Shown: piece after piece, positions 35,911 through 47,144 of the stretch
Numbering within the stretch: position 1 is the stretch's first letter
Layout: every line of letters begins with the position of its first letter
Program-made: the position numbers and the translations under genes
The notes under the pieces: model-generated
Databases searched by the model: none
Told to the model about the DNA's origin: nothing
The model's input: the letters and a program-made list of their open reading frames with translations, nothing else
Assembly: GCF_003473485.1 (NCBI RefSeq)
Contig: NC_053043.1
Span: forward strand, 12,038,001 to 12,102,000
DNA from: Medicago truncatula
Taxonomy: Eukaryota > Streptophyta > Magnoliopsida > Fabales > Fabaceae
DNA length: 64,000 nt
Direction of reading: 5' to 3'

Positions 35911-37500
35911 TAGCCCTTTGAAGCTCAAAAATAGCCAGAAAAATTGTTTTATTCTCAAACCTATCGACTCACATGTAGAAACTCTCTTGCTAAAACATGA
36001 AATCCTTCTCTTGCTGCAACAACCCTCACGCAAAACCCAACTCGCAAAGAAACTCTCACGCATGAATCACTCTGTTGCTGCATATTGAATTCCTTTGTGT
36101 TTGTAATTTTTAAAACATTGTTTCGGTGTATTGAATTCCTCTGCGTCCACATTGTACCCCTTTTAGTCAGACTGAGACGTTCTTCTACCATTGAACTGTT
36201 CTGCAGCTGAACTTCCCTTTTCTCACTATTGTAAGTTTATGTTTATTCGTCTACTTTGATTAATTTAACCGTTGTTGGTTTGTTTATTGCCCGTTTATAG
36301 GTTTATCTGGTGTATACCATTTTCCCGTTTATAGGTTTCAACTGCATCTGCAGGGAATTTACAATGATGATTTCAGTTGCATGACTAATGTCGTCCCATA
36401 AAGTACCTTTTCTTTGTCTTTTCCATGGACATCGAATGTAGCATTTGAATGAATACCAGGTTATTCTGTATCATTTGATGTCATGAAAATGTGTATGCTT
36501 AGAGTAAACCCTCTAGTTACTCCTCCAAAGATTTTCTTCAACCAATTTGTCCATCAAAGATATGAAACAATTGCCAAATGTCCCTCAAAGAATGAATATG
36601 ATGACATTTTACATTAAATAGGGGCTATCAGGTGACCAAATCTTTATATAGCTATTGGACCAACAAAATGAGACACAAGTATTTTGAGGGACTAACTTGG
36701 TTTGGTGGAAACAATCTTTATAGGGTTTACTTTAATATTTGGAGGGCCAAATAAAGGTTCCCCCTAAACTGTATTTTGCGTACAAGTTGATAAGTATTTG
36801 AATGCTCCATCGTTTATATGTTTATCTATAAACAACTAGCTCTGATAGATCTACTGATAAAGCTTCAAACCTGCATCCTTCCCCTCTTCGTCTTTTAACA
36901 TATAGTCACCTTTTCTTCATAAAACCTGTGTTACACACATAACATGATTGTCATTATTTCAAAATTTAACATATACCTTTTGTTCATCAAACGTGTTGCA
37001 CGCATAACATGATTGTCGTCATTTCAAAATTTAAACAGTCACCTTTTCTTCATCAAAATTTAACGTGTTACGCTAATATTGTTGTTTCAATGGCAATCAC
37101 ATTATAAGAAATAACTTAAAAATCAATTTAACAGTCACCTTTTCTTCATCAAAATTTAACGTGTTACGCTAATATTGCTGTTTCAATGGCAATCACATTA
37201 TAAGAAATAACTTAAAAATCTTTTCACCATTGTTCTGTACTTGCAAACAGCAATCAACCCATTTTGTTTTATAGGTAAAACAATAACATTCTGCATAAAT
37301 TTAGCAATACAGATTGAAGTCAAGAACTAACTAGTTAGGTTTCCATGAAATAAACCATGCATAAAAAATATTTAGAAAAATACAAAGTAAAAAACACAAC
37401 TGTGATGATGATGATGAATAGCATTGTTGTACAAGATAAGATTAGGAATGATATAATTATGACAAAAACGAATGCGAGGATATCGAAGTCTCCCCCTTAG
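35911..37500. other. Gene-free spacer with tandem duplication
   Basis: No gene is seen. A ~96-bp unit is duplicated at 37035-37130 and 37131-37226 (acagtcaccttttcttcatc; gtgttacgctaatattg). The segment around 36850-36960 matches 54005-54110 in the downstream duplication block. Confidence 0.6.
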
Positions 37501-37504
37501 TAGC

Positions 37505-37826
37505 TGAAACCATGGGACTGCGGTGGTGCTTGTTGTGGGCAGAACATCGTCAACTCAAGAATCTAATCATAGAGATGGATGCTGAAATCAGTAGTAAGGT
37601 GTGTACATGGTGCTGCAAAACCTGATGCAACTGATGAATTAATCATAGACTGCATAGAAGTTCTTGCAAGGCTAGAGAATACTAGTGTTATCTTTGTTCA
37701 AAGAGATTGCAATACTGTAGCACATAGTCTTGTCAGCTTAGCACTTTCTGCTGGGTGTAAGCTTTGGGAAGCCAATGTTCCTGACCAAATTATGGCTTCT
37801 GTTTGTAAGGATTTACCATTTATCTA
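37505..37826 (+). pseudogene. LINE RNase H fragment
   Basis: It encodes the second half of an RNase H-like domain in two frames: GLRWCLLWAEHRQLKNLIIE (about 37510-37569), then after a frameshift LIIDCIEVLARLENTSVIFV, QRDCNTVAHSLVSLAL and a stop after CKDLPFI. The text from 37807 on recurs at 59360, directly after F-box copy 3. Confidence 0.75.
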
Positions 37827-38377
37827 ATGAAATTCCTTTCCTGTCAGAAAAAAATAATGGAGAGCTCTCTATATGAGAGATTTTGAGTTAACAAGTCTAT
37901 CTTCAGAAATGATTCATGGCACATTATGACATAATTTGATTCGCGTCACCGACCCCATTTAGTGAAAAAAGACTTTAGTTTTTGTTGTCGTTCATGTGAT
38001 ACATACAATATATCAAACACTCATAAACAATTGACCACTACTAGTAATAACATCAAATTTCTAAAATTGAGATATTAATTTACAAGAAAATAGAAGTGTA
38101 ATCAATTTGACCCTAAAACAAAAGAAGAGGTAGATAATGCTGAACCTTTCTTCAAAATTTCAAGTGAATCCTTTATTATTTTTACGATTTTCACAGCACA
38201 CGACAGTCACACCCTATGTGTACTTTAATTAAAATTGCAAGTTATAATAATACATCGAAACATTACCACTCAATACTCATAAATCATAAGATTTTTTACA
38301 TTGTACTTCGTGCTTGGAGAATTAATCAGTAGCAATCATAGATTAATAATCAATATAAGAGACCTACACAAGACTTT
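37827..38377. repeat. Segment duplicated at 59380-60420
   Basis: Shared phrases in the same order include cctttcctgtca, cgaccccatttagtg, atatcaaacac, attgagatattaatttacaa, cacgacagtcacaccct and atcagtagcaatcatagatt. It is non-coding and belongs to the block that ends in the SYF1 fragments. Confidence 0.7.
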
Positions 38378-38395
38378 ATGGCATAATGATAATTA

Positions 38396-39286
38396 CAACA
38401 ACAACCAAGCCTTATTCCACTAAGTGGGGTCAGCTACATGGATCAAATAACGCCATAATGTTCTATCAAAAATCATATTTGGATCTAACTCATTGACCTC
38501 TAAATCCTTTCTAATGATTTCCCTAATGGTTTTCTTAGGTCTTCCTTTACCTCTTTTAACCCGACTCTCCTCCATTTGATCCACTCTTCTAACAACGGCA
38601 TCTACGGGTCTTCTCTCTATATGTCCAAACCATCTAAGCTTATTTTCTACCAACTTTTCTACTATAGGTGCTACCCTCACTCTCTCTAATGGTGTCATTC
38701 CTAATCTTATCATGTCTAGTATTACCACTCATCCAGCGCAACATCCTCATCTCCGCTACACTTACTTTACTCTCGTGTTGACTCTTAACCGCCCATCACT
38801 CCGTACCATACAACATTGCCGGTCAGACTGCTGTCCGATAGAACTTTCCTTTCAGCTTAAGTGGTACTTTCTTATCGCACAAAACACCTGAGGCTCTTCT
38901 CCATTTCAACCACCCAGCTTGAATACGATGATTTACATCTGCTTCTATTTCTCCATCATTTTGTACTATAGACCCAAGATATTTAAACCGTGTAACTTGG
39001 GGTATGATATGATCTCCAACTTTCACCTCTAAGGTAGACCCACTTCTCTTTTTACTGAAGTTACATTCCATATACTTCGTCTTGCTTCTACTCAGGCGGA
39101 AACCATACGTCTCTAGCTTCCCATTTAACTCCTTCATCGACTCACCAAGCAAGACTACATCATCTGCAAAAAGCATACATCTCGATGCAAAAAGCATACA
39201 CCAAGGCCGGTCCCAAGCCCGGGTAAAAGAAGAGGGTTGTGTTAGGCCTCGACAGCCAACATAAAACTTTGTCGAATCTCTATGAC
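38396..39286 (-). mobile_element. 5'-truncated RTE-type retrotransposon with 18-bp TSD
   Basis: The minus strand encodes RTE reverse transcriptase C-terminal parts: CMLFADDVVLLGES with the FADD catalytic motif (about 39180-39120), YGFRLSRSKTKYMECNFS, RFKYLGSIVQNDGEIE, then LVENKLRWFGHIERRPVDAV and DRTLWRYLIHVADPT. The 3' end has the RTE-typical ccactaagtggggtcagct followed by a ttgttgttgt tail. An 18-bp direct repeat, atggcataatgataatta, is perfect at 38378-38395 and 39287-39304. Truncation, an internal deletion and a frameshift make it inactive. Confidence 0.92.
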
Positions 39287-39505
39287 ATGGCATAATGATA
39301 ATTAAATAAAAAAAAGAGGGAGCTACCTCATTCTAAGAAATTGGCAGTTAACCTACCTTAGGACCAAGTGGTTCCAGTGTCCAACACGGTATACACATTT
39401 GAGGATGAGGTTCCAAATAGGGTAATTGGTCATTTTGTTTCTTAAATGTGTGAGGCCGTGTTATTATAGTCATTGAATGTATCAAACTTTAAAAACACCC
39501 ATGAT

Positions 39506-39645
39506 TTAGTTCTGTTTCAGCTTCTTAATTCTCTCGAGGGCACCAAATCGATCTTCATTATCCTTTTCTTTGGCATCACCATCTACTTCTCCATTATTTT
39601 CATAATCGTCTCTCTTTCTAATCAGACTTTCCAAAAACAGTAGAA
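39506..39645 (-). pseudogene. SYF1 C-terminal fragment, copy 1
   Basis: The minus strand encodes LIRKRDDYENNGEVDGDAKE and then RFGALERIKKLKQN before a stop, the C-terminal tail of pre-mRNA splicing factor SYF1 (XAB2 homologue). Upstream the frame is shifted and the homology ends near 39645. It corresponds to 60490-60640. Confidence 0.75.
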
Positions 39646-40130
39646 GTGACTGATGATTAAAATTTAAAATCATAAGGTCAAACAACAAAAGTGCCAACAT
39701 TTGCCTTCAAAAACTAACAAACCTGAATGCCTAATAAAACACAATCGGACATTGTTACAGGATATACACATTCATCCTATCCTATGCATAATAAAATTGA
39801 ATTTCAGTGCAAAGAAACAATATTATAGAAGTGCAATTTCCATGGAATATAACTCATATCAGGTCAAACAAATGAAAAAGAAGGATTGTATGAGGTTGAT
39901 ATTGTCTTTGATGACTGATTATTGAGCACTGTTTTAGTGAAAACAATTGTAGAAATGTTTTAGTTATACACATATCAACAGTGGTGGTAAAATTGTAGAA
40001 ATATTTTAGCTACAAACAAATCCCAAGACTAAAATTATTCATGGATGACTTTCTCACTTAGTAGTGACCCACCAAATGTAAATCACTTGAACTAATGTTT
40101 TTGGAAGATAGTTTTTTTAAACTTCTCTTA

Positions 40131-40335
40131 CAAAAAAGAGCATTCAAGAAGCTATTCCAATTGCGAAGCGAGGTACAAGATGGAAGGTTGGTAGTGGAGA
40201 GAATATCCGGGTGTTTTATGACAATTGGTTTAGCAAACAAGAGCATGGAACAACCATTGATGCACATTGTACTGAATCAGCAACTTAAAGTCCGAGATTT
40301 GCTGCAGAATGGGCCAAAAAATGGAACAGGATGAA
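40131..40335 (+). pseudogene. LINE internal fragment
   Basis: In one frame the text reads RGTRWKVGSGENIRVFYDNW, the linker between reverse transcriptase and zf-RVT of L1-type plant LINEs. It is short, stops early, and directly precedes the receptor-like pseudogene. Confidence 0.6.
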
Positions 40336-40403
40336 TCACTAACCTTTGAATCCAATGTCAGTTTCATTTACTCCCGACTAAGAATATTGTATTTGTCTTC
40401 TGT

Positions 40404-41553
40404 CAATTTGACAGAATATTGAATCTACAAATGAACACATGTCATGGCACTTTGCCAAGTAACTTCTCAAAGGAGAGTGCACTTGAGACTCTGAATCTCT
40501 ATGGCAACCAATTAGAAGGCCATATTCCTAGATCCTTACCTCTCTGTAAAGGGTTGAAGTTTCTAAACCTCGGCAGCAACAAAATAGAAGACGAGTTTCC
40601 TGATTGGCTTCAAACACTGCAAGATTTGAAAGTTTTGCTGCTGCGAGACAATAAGTTGCATGTTCTCATTGTTAATCTAAATACAAAGCATCCATTTCCA
40701 AGTTTAACTATTTTTGATATCTGAGGCAATAACTTTAGTGGTCCGCTACCAAATGCCTATTTTGAAAAGTTTGAAGCCATGAAGAATGTTGCTGAATTGG
40801 TATACATGAGGAATAATATAGGGCTGCTAGGTCTTTTCAATAGGGCCAACCCAGTCTCCATCCGATCAATTGCACCCTACTATGATTCTGTGATTGTGGC
40901 GTCAAAAGGGAACAAAATGACATGGGTTAAAATTCCAAACATCTTAGTGATTATTGATTTGTCAAGAAACAAATTTGAAGGAGAGATTCCAAATGTTATT
41001 GATGAGCTTCAAGCACTTATAGGGCTTAACCTTTCCCATAACAGACTCATTGGTCCTATTCCCAAATCCATGGGAAACTTGACAAACTTGGAATGGCTGG
41101 ATCTCTCATCAAATATGCTCACTGATGTGATTCCAGCAAAATTAACCAATTTGGGCTTTCTTGCAGTTTTAGACTTTTCCAATAACCATCTAGTGGGAGA
41201 AATACCTCGAGGAAAACAGTTCCGAGACATTTTCAAATGATTCATATGTAGGAAACTTGGAGTTATGTGAATTTCCCTTGTCAAAGAAGTGCGGACCTGA
41301 ACAACGTTCTCCACCTTCACCCAACAACAGCTTTTCGAGTGAAGAGAAATTTGGATTTGGATGGAAACCAGTGGCAATTGGATATGGATGTGGATTTGTG
41401 ATTGGAATAGGCCTCGGATATTGTATGTTTTTAATTGGAAAGCCTAGATGGCTTGTGATGATATTTGGTGGTCAGCCTAAAAGAAGAGTGAAAAGGAGAA
41501 CAAGAGTGAGTAGGAACCATGGTGCAACCATGAATCAGAATCAAATGTCTTAG
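40404..41553 (+). pseudogene. Receptor-like protein (LRR, Cf-type), truncated and broken
   Basis: Plus-strand frames encode the last leucine-rich repeats (LETLNLYGNQLEGHIPRSL; KGLKFLNLGSNKIEDEFPDW), the island region, further repeats (LIGLNLSHNRLIGPIPKSMG), then an acidic juxtamembrane stretch, one transmembrane helix (about 41386-41450) and a short basic tail without kinase. Two lesions are visible: an in-frame TGA at 40722-40724 in the FDI*GNNFSG repeat, and one extra base near 41223 that shifts the frame before the SYVGN motif. The signal peptide and N-terminal repeats are absent. Such proteins are immune or developmental co-receptors at the plasma membrane; this copy is dead. Confidence 0.85.
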
Positions 41554-41845
41554 TCTTATTGTTGTTTGTGGTTATTTTCTCTATTGTGTGTTAGTTTTTA
41601 CCTTGTATTTTAAATAAGTTTGATCTGAGTGTGATAATCTTGTAACTCTTATTTAATTTTGGATTGTATGTTTGTACTGAATTGATTGTGACAACATGTG
41701 TTATTTAAGTAAAACTTTCCACATATGTAAGTACCCTGGATTCGATTTACTTTTTTTGACATAGATAGGAATTAAATGAAAATAGGACAGGCAGTGTCGG
41801 CACAACGTATATTTTAGGCTTAAAAATATATTTAAATAAAGACTT

Positions 41846-43023
41846 TTTTTTTTTTTTTTGGTACAAAAGAGGGCAAATCCCAAAGAAAAAGAAAACTAAG
41901 AAATTAAACGGACGTTCCTAGACATGCAAGCCCTTGAAATATCATTAAAAAAAAGACTCTGGAGCTCACTAGGGGGAGTCTCCAGAATATGAAAATATAG
42001 AAAATCCATCGAAATGCTGAAATTAGCAAGTCAATCTGCACTTCTGTTGCCTTCACGCCAAGTATAGGTAATTTTGACAGTCCAACTCAAACTCAAAAGT
42101 TGTCGAATACGCCTGACCAAAGTAGAAGTCATTCCACTAAAATTGCAATTTTCAGTAATCATGTCGACCAAGATCTTTGAGTCACTATCCACTATAAGAT
42201 GAGTGGTATTCTCCCTCCACGCCATGTCCAAACCTAGGTACATGCCCCACATTTCAGCATGAAAAGCATCACACATTCCAATCTTCTTGAAGTAGCCTTT
42301 GATCCATCTGCCATCAGAGTCTCGAAGAAGCCCTCCACACCCTGCAAGAGTACCAAATCCCTTCCAAGCACCATCACAATTAAGCTTAACCCAACCAATC
42401 AGAGGTCGCATCCAACCGATGTATATAGTTTCCTTTTGATGCAAACTTTTATGCACCAACTTCGTATTGTCTTCTATCTCTCTAGTAAACTTTTGAATTA
42501 CCAGTGTTGGATTGCTTGGTCTTTGGAATCCTATTTCAAAAATAGATTTGTTTCGCCAATTCCACAAATACCAACATGTTGTCATGAAAGTAGTCTGCCA
42601 AGTAGCAGGATTATCTCCAATCCCTTTTTTATTAAGGTTGTTAAAAATCCACTCCCTGCAATCAAAAGAGAAGAAATTAGTTATGTAATTATACGGGACA
42701 AGTCTGAGCCATACCTGAGTGGCGTGCACACATTCACGAAGGACATGAATGACTGTTTCATCCTCTCTCGCACAACAAGGACAAGAAGGGGAGATACCAA
42801 CCCCCGACCACTTGCTACGACGATAATTGGTAAGGATCCTTCCATGAGCAGCCAACCAAATAAAGGTTTGGATACGATGGGGACCCTTCCAGTTCCATAA
42901 GGTCTTCCAATCACCTCCCACATCAAAAGAGGTCTCTTGCTGCAAATTGTAAGCACTTTGGATAGTAAACTGGAGAGTGTTAGTTCCTCCCCATCCTAAA
43001 GTATCTGGCCCATCAACTTTCAA
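41846..43023 (-). mobile_element. L1-type LINE 3' part (zf-RVT and RNase H)
   Basis: An open minus-strand frame of ~330 codons (43023-42031) holds a zf-RVT region (FIWLAAHGRILTNYRRSKWS; CPCCAREDETVIHVLRECVH) and an RNase H-like domain (GWVKLNCDGAWKGFGTLAGC; DSDSKILVDMI). An in-frame TGA after REGNRSAD interrupts the last ~45 codons. An A-run (T-run 41846-41861) ends the element. The 5' part is missing. It is the best preserved LINE here, but still truncated. Confidence 0.85.
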
Positions 43024-43477
43024 AAAAGTTGCGATTTTGACCCCCTATGTACAAAAACTACAATTTTAGTTCTCTAAGATTTAACCCCTTTACATCTTTG
43101 GTCCTTTTGGTCAATTTTGACCAAGTCAACGCTGATTTGGCAAGCCACGTGTGTAATTAACCATTTTTAAAAATAAAATGTAACATGTTAAATTATTGAA
43201 TTAAAAAAATTAAAAAAGAAAGGAAGGAGAGGCACGTTCATCTTCCAAAAAATTAAAACTTCATAACCAATATGCAATTACTTATTTTGCTTACAATGCA
43301 TTCCAAAAAATTAAAATTAGATTTTTCGGGAGAAGACTATCGACTATAGAGCATATTAAACTCATGTTTACTTAAAATGTATGAAAACTTACTTAAGTAC
43401 TAGAAAATGCATACTAAACAGCAAGAAAATACTTCAAATCTTAATATAAAAATTACATAAAAAACTAAACAGTCTTA

Positions 43478-44793
43478 GGGGTGTATTGGATTATGATTTT
43501 AAAGGATAATTTTTGTTTAAAAAGTTTTAAGGATTTTAAAAGACTTTGCATGATTTTAATGACTTTCATGATTTTAATGGATTTCAACGGATTTACATCA
43601 TAAGATTTTAAAGGATTTGAAAAGATTTTATGGATTTTATAAGATTTCAAAAGATTTTAAGGATTCATTGGAAAGAAATGATTATAACGCACTCTCTTAC
43701 AATATTCTCAATACAAACTCTTTTATTTTTTTACGAAACCGTTAGACAATACAAACTCTTTTACATCATAAGATTTTCAGATTTGAAATTATTGTATCAA
43801 TTTTTAAGAAAAATTCAAAATGACCCATGGATTAAAAAATATTATAAATCTATAATATCAAATTGACTAATAATAATAAAAAAAAATGTCTTATCCCATA
43901 AGTGTAGCTCTGTTGGTAACTACCAGGGATAACTTCTACGGAGGTTGGGATTCAAACTCCAAATTCCCCACTTCTCCACATATATAATGTGTGTGAATCT
44001 AGCTACTATTACTTGACAAAAAAAATTAATAATAAAAATGCCTTAAAAAAATAATGGCCACTTAACAGTAATAGACATATAATTGTACCAAAAAAAAAAA
44101 AAAAAAGTAATAGGCATATAACAACAACAAAACAATCTGCTAAAAAAATTAATAATAATGAGAATAAATTAGTAGAAAAAATGACTTGAACAAAACTTCA
44201 GTAAAATCACCGAATTATTTTAATACTTGAAATAGTCTCTATGAAACTATAGCAAAATCACTTGAAATGAATTCTGTTTGTTACGTATTTCCTGTAACAC
44301 TTGAAATTCTGTTTGTTACGTATTTCCTATAATACTTGAAATGTAATAATATGGAACGTGCACAAGAACAATTTTTTTTTTTACTGGAGCATGAACAACA
44401 ACTTTGTGACCGGAGAAACAACTTCCGTAAAAAAGAAAATAACGAGAAGCAAAAAAGTTTCAAGGCTATGTGTGGGAGACAAAAAAATCTCAAGGCTGGT
44501 GTGAGATTGTTGGTAGATACATTTTACACTAAAAAGTCTCACAAAATCCATTACTCACAACAATCCATTAAAATCCTTAGAATTTTGAATACCAATAGAC
44601 AATTTTTAAGTTGTGTAAAATCTCAATTGAATACCTCTGGATTTTATTGGACTCATTAAAAAATTCTGAAAATCCTAATTGAATACGACAAGAATGTTTT
44701 AGATTCCTTAAAAGTCTTGATTGAATACCTAAAAACATTTTTAAAACAAAAAAGTCTTTTAAAATCCTTTGAAATCTCAATTGAATATACCCC
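43478..44793. mobile_element. PIF/Harbinger-like non-autonomous element
   Basis: The ends are inverted: ggggtgtattggattatgat at 43478 and tctcaattgaatatacccc at 44775-44793. The subterminal regions repeat 'attttaaaggattt' words in opposite orientation. The flanking triplets TTA (43475-43477) and CTA (44794-44796) nearly match a 3-bp TWA target site. No transposase domain was recognised. A SINE is nested inside. Confidence 0.6.
43892..44025 (+). mobile_element. tRNA-related SINE
   Basis: It has an A-box-like tgtagctctgttggtaac and a B-box-like ggttgggattcaaactcc, then an A-run. Similar flanks (taataat...atgtctta before, taataataaaaatgcctta after) are consistent with a target duplication. It is nested in the 43478-44793 element. 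Confidence 0.6.
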
Positions 44794-47144
44794 CTAGCTA
44801 TAATTTGTTCCATCCTACTCTCAAGCCCTTTCAGATGATCCTCGAGAACATCTATTTCAACTTGCCACTTATTCTCATCAACCAGATTTGTGGCAGTTGC
44901 GATTGCATACTCAATTTTCTAAATTTCTTCTGAGGAGAGCTTTATAATAATATCCTTTGACTTTAAAGCATTTCTCATTTTGTAAATGTAGTCATCCAAT
45001 GCATTCACAGCTTCGGCCTTCCTTAGGAATTTCTTGTCTTCAATATGGGAAATTCTCAGCTTCTTTAATCTACTTTTTAATTTCTTCATCTGACATCCTA
45101 TCTTTGTAATTGGTTATTGTAATCTCATTCATTTTGTTATGGCTTTCCTTCTCTCACCCTCATAAACCTCAATCAAGGAATGTGATTGGTTATCTGCAAA
45201 TGTAACATATTCTCGTGTCTTCTTCACATGAATGCAAGTGTTCCTAGGAATCACCACACTCATGATACCACCTCTTACTTCCTACCAAGAGACAAAGGAG
45301 TAACATCCTGCAACACCAAATTTGGAACATTCTTAACATCTTCACTCAACAAAGCAGCTTGAACAGCTGCCCCATAAGCTACAGCCTCATCAGGGTTAAT
45401 GCTCTTGCACAACTCCTTCCCGTTGAAAAAGTCATGTAATAGCTGTTGGACTTTGGGATCCTAGAAGATCCACCAACAAGTACAACATCATCTATAGTAC
45501 TCTTGTCCATCTTTGCATCCATAATACAACTCTCAACAGTCTTTATACAATCATTAAGAAGATCTAAATTCAATTCCTCAAACTTTGCCCGATTGATGGA
45601 TGAAGAAAAATCAATGCCTTGAAATAAAGAATCTACCTCAATAGTTGCAACAACAAGAAATGATAGTATTCTTTTTGCCCTCTCACAAGCAGTTCTCAAC
45701 CTCCTCAAGGCTTTTGAACTTCCACTAATATCCACTTCGTTCTTTATCTTGAACTCTTGTACAAAGTATTATCAAAATCCTCTCCTCCGAAGTGAGTGTT
45801 TCCAGCTGTGGCCTTAACTTGGAAGACATTGTCCTTAATTGTTAGTATAGACAAATCAAAAGTGCCACCGCCAAGATCAAAGACTAAAATGTTTCTTTCT
45901 CCAACACAATCAGCTCTCTTGTCAAGGCCATATGCAACAGTTGCAGCAGTGGGTTCATTCATTACCCTTATAACATTGATGCCAGCAATTGCACCGGCAT
46001 CTATAGTGGCTTTTCGTTGAGAATCACTAAAATAAGCTGGTACAGTAACAACAACATTCTTTACCGGTGATTCTAAATATGCCTCAGCAATTTCTCGCAT
46101 CTTCGTTAGTACCATAGATGATACTTCTTCAGCACATAGCTGCTTCTCCTGGCCTTTGTACTTAACAGTAATTATTGGTTTGTCATTGACATCAGCAGTG
46201 ACCTTGAATGGCCATAACAATCCATCATCTTGAACAACAAGATCACTAAACTTCCAACCAATTAACCTCTTAGCATCTGAAAAAACGATATTAATAGGGT
46301 CTAGTTATTTGTTTGGTCCATAATTTATTAGGGAAATTCTAAATAGATTCATGAACTATAATTTATTAGTATCTGTAATTGTACTTTTGAACTTGTAAAT
46401 AATTTGCAATTTCGTTTATGAATTTTTAAATGATTTTTGTAATAAAGTATCTAAACTTGTCAATAAACATGAACCATTATAGAATATCTAAACTAAATAC
46501 AAACTTTTTAGTTTAAGAAACCGTTTAAAAAATTCTCTTTACTCAATAGTCCAGGCAACATAGCTAATAAAAACAAATATTCGGTGAAATATTACCAAAA
46601 ACAGTGTTTTGAGAGTTGGCAGCGGCTTGGTTTTTAGCAGCATCACCAACAAACCTTTGATTTTCAGTGAAAGCAACACAAGAAGGTGTTATTTTGTTGC
46701 CTTGATCGTTGTGAATGATTTCAACTCGAGAGTGTTGTTCCAGCCACACTGCAACCGGGGGCGGAGCCAACCCCCAGCTAGCCTGGGCACAACTCCAACT
46801 TTCTTTGTAACAAGTCCAGCCATTAGTAGAAGTTTTAGCTTTTCCTGCGGATGTTTTGTGTAAATTCCGCAGGAAACACATTTCCTGCAGATTTTGCCAA
46901 GGATATAGGTCCCTAGGTGAGGTAATACCTTAGGATTTTAGGATCCGCAGGAAAGATATATCCGCAGGAAATGTGAAATTATCCGCCGGAAAATGTAAAA
47001 TTATTCGCAGGAAGGACGTAACATTTTGCGATAATTTTTTTGCCTAGGCTCTATATAATTCCTGGCTCCGCCACTGACTGCAACACAAGAGTATGTTGTG
47101 CCGAGGTCTACTCCCACAGCAAGTCCTTCATATTTCCTCGCCAT
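44794..47144 (-). pseudogene. Cytosolic HSP70 pseudogene
   Basis: The minus strand starts at 47144 (MARKYEGLAVGVDLGTTYSC), is broken by an insertion at 46756-47076, continues to a donor at 46596, and resumes at 46276 ([10 protein letters not shown]) through [34 protein letters not shown] and [13 protein letters not shown] deletion after EDFDNTLY removes part of the nucleotide-binding lobe and shifts the frame. Further frameshifts and stops occur in the substrate-binding half, and the C-terminal region ends at the transposon edge. The intron position after residue ~71 fits plant cytosolic HSP70 genes. Chaperone function is lost. Confidence 0.92.
46756..47076. mobile_element. 321-bp hAT-like MITE inside the HSP70 pseudogene
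   Basis: Ends cgggggcggagcca and ggctccgccactg are inverted (consensus C(A/G)G(T/G)GGCGGAGCCA). An 8-bp direct repeat actgcaac lies at 46748-46755 and 47077-47084, the hAT target size. The insertion splits the HSP70 phosphate-1 loop region between SCVAV and WLEQH. Confidence 0.85.

Noticed and set aside
42259-42900. 213-codon plus-strand open frame
   Set aside because: Antisense to the LINE zf-RVT/RNase H frame, with no domain of its own.
45796-46020. Plus-strand open frame in the HSP70 region
   Set aside because: Antisense shadow of the conserved HSP70 ATPase segment, a well-known artefact.
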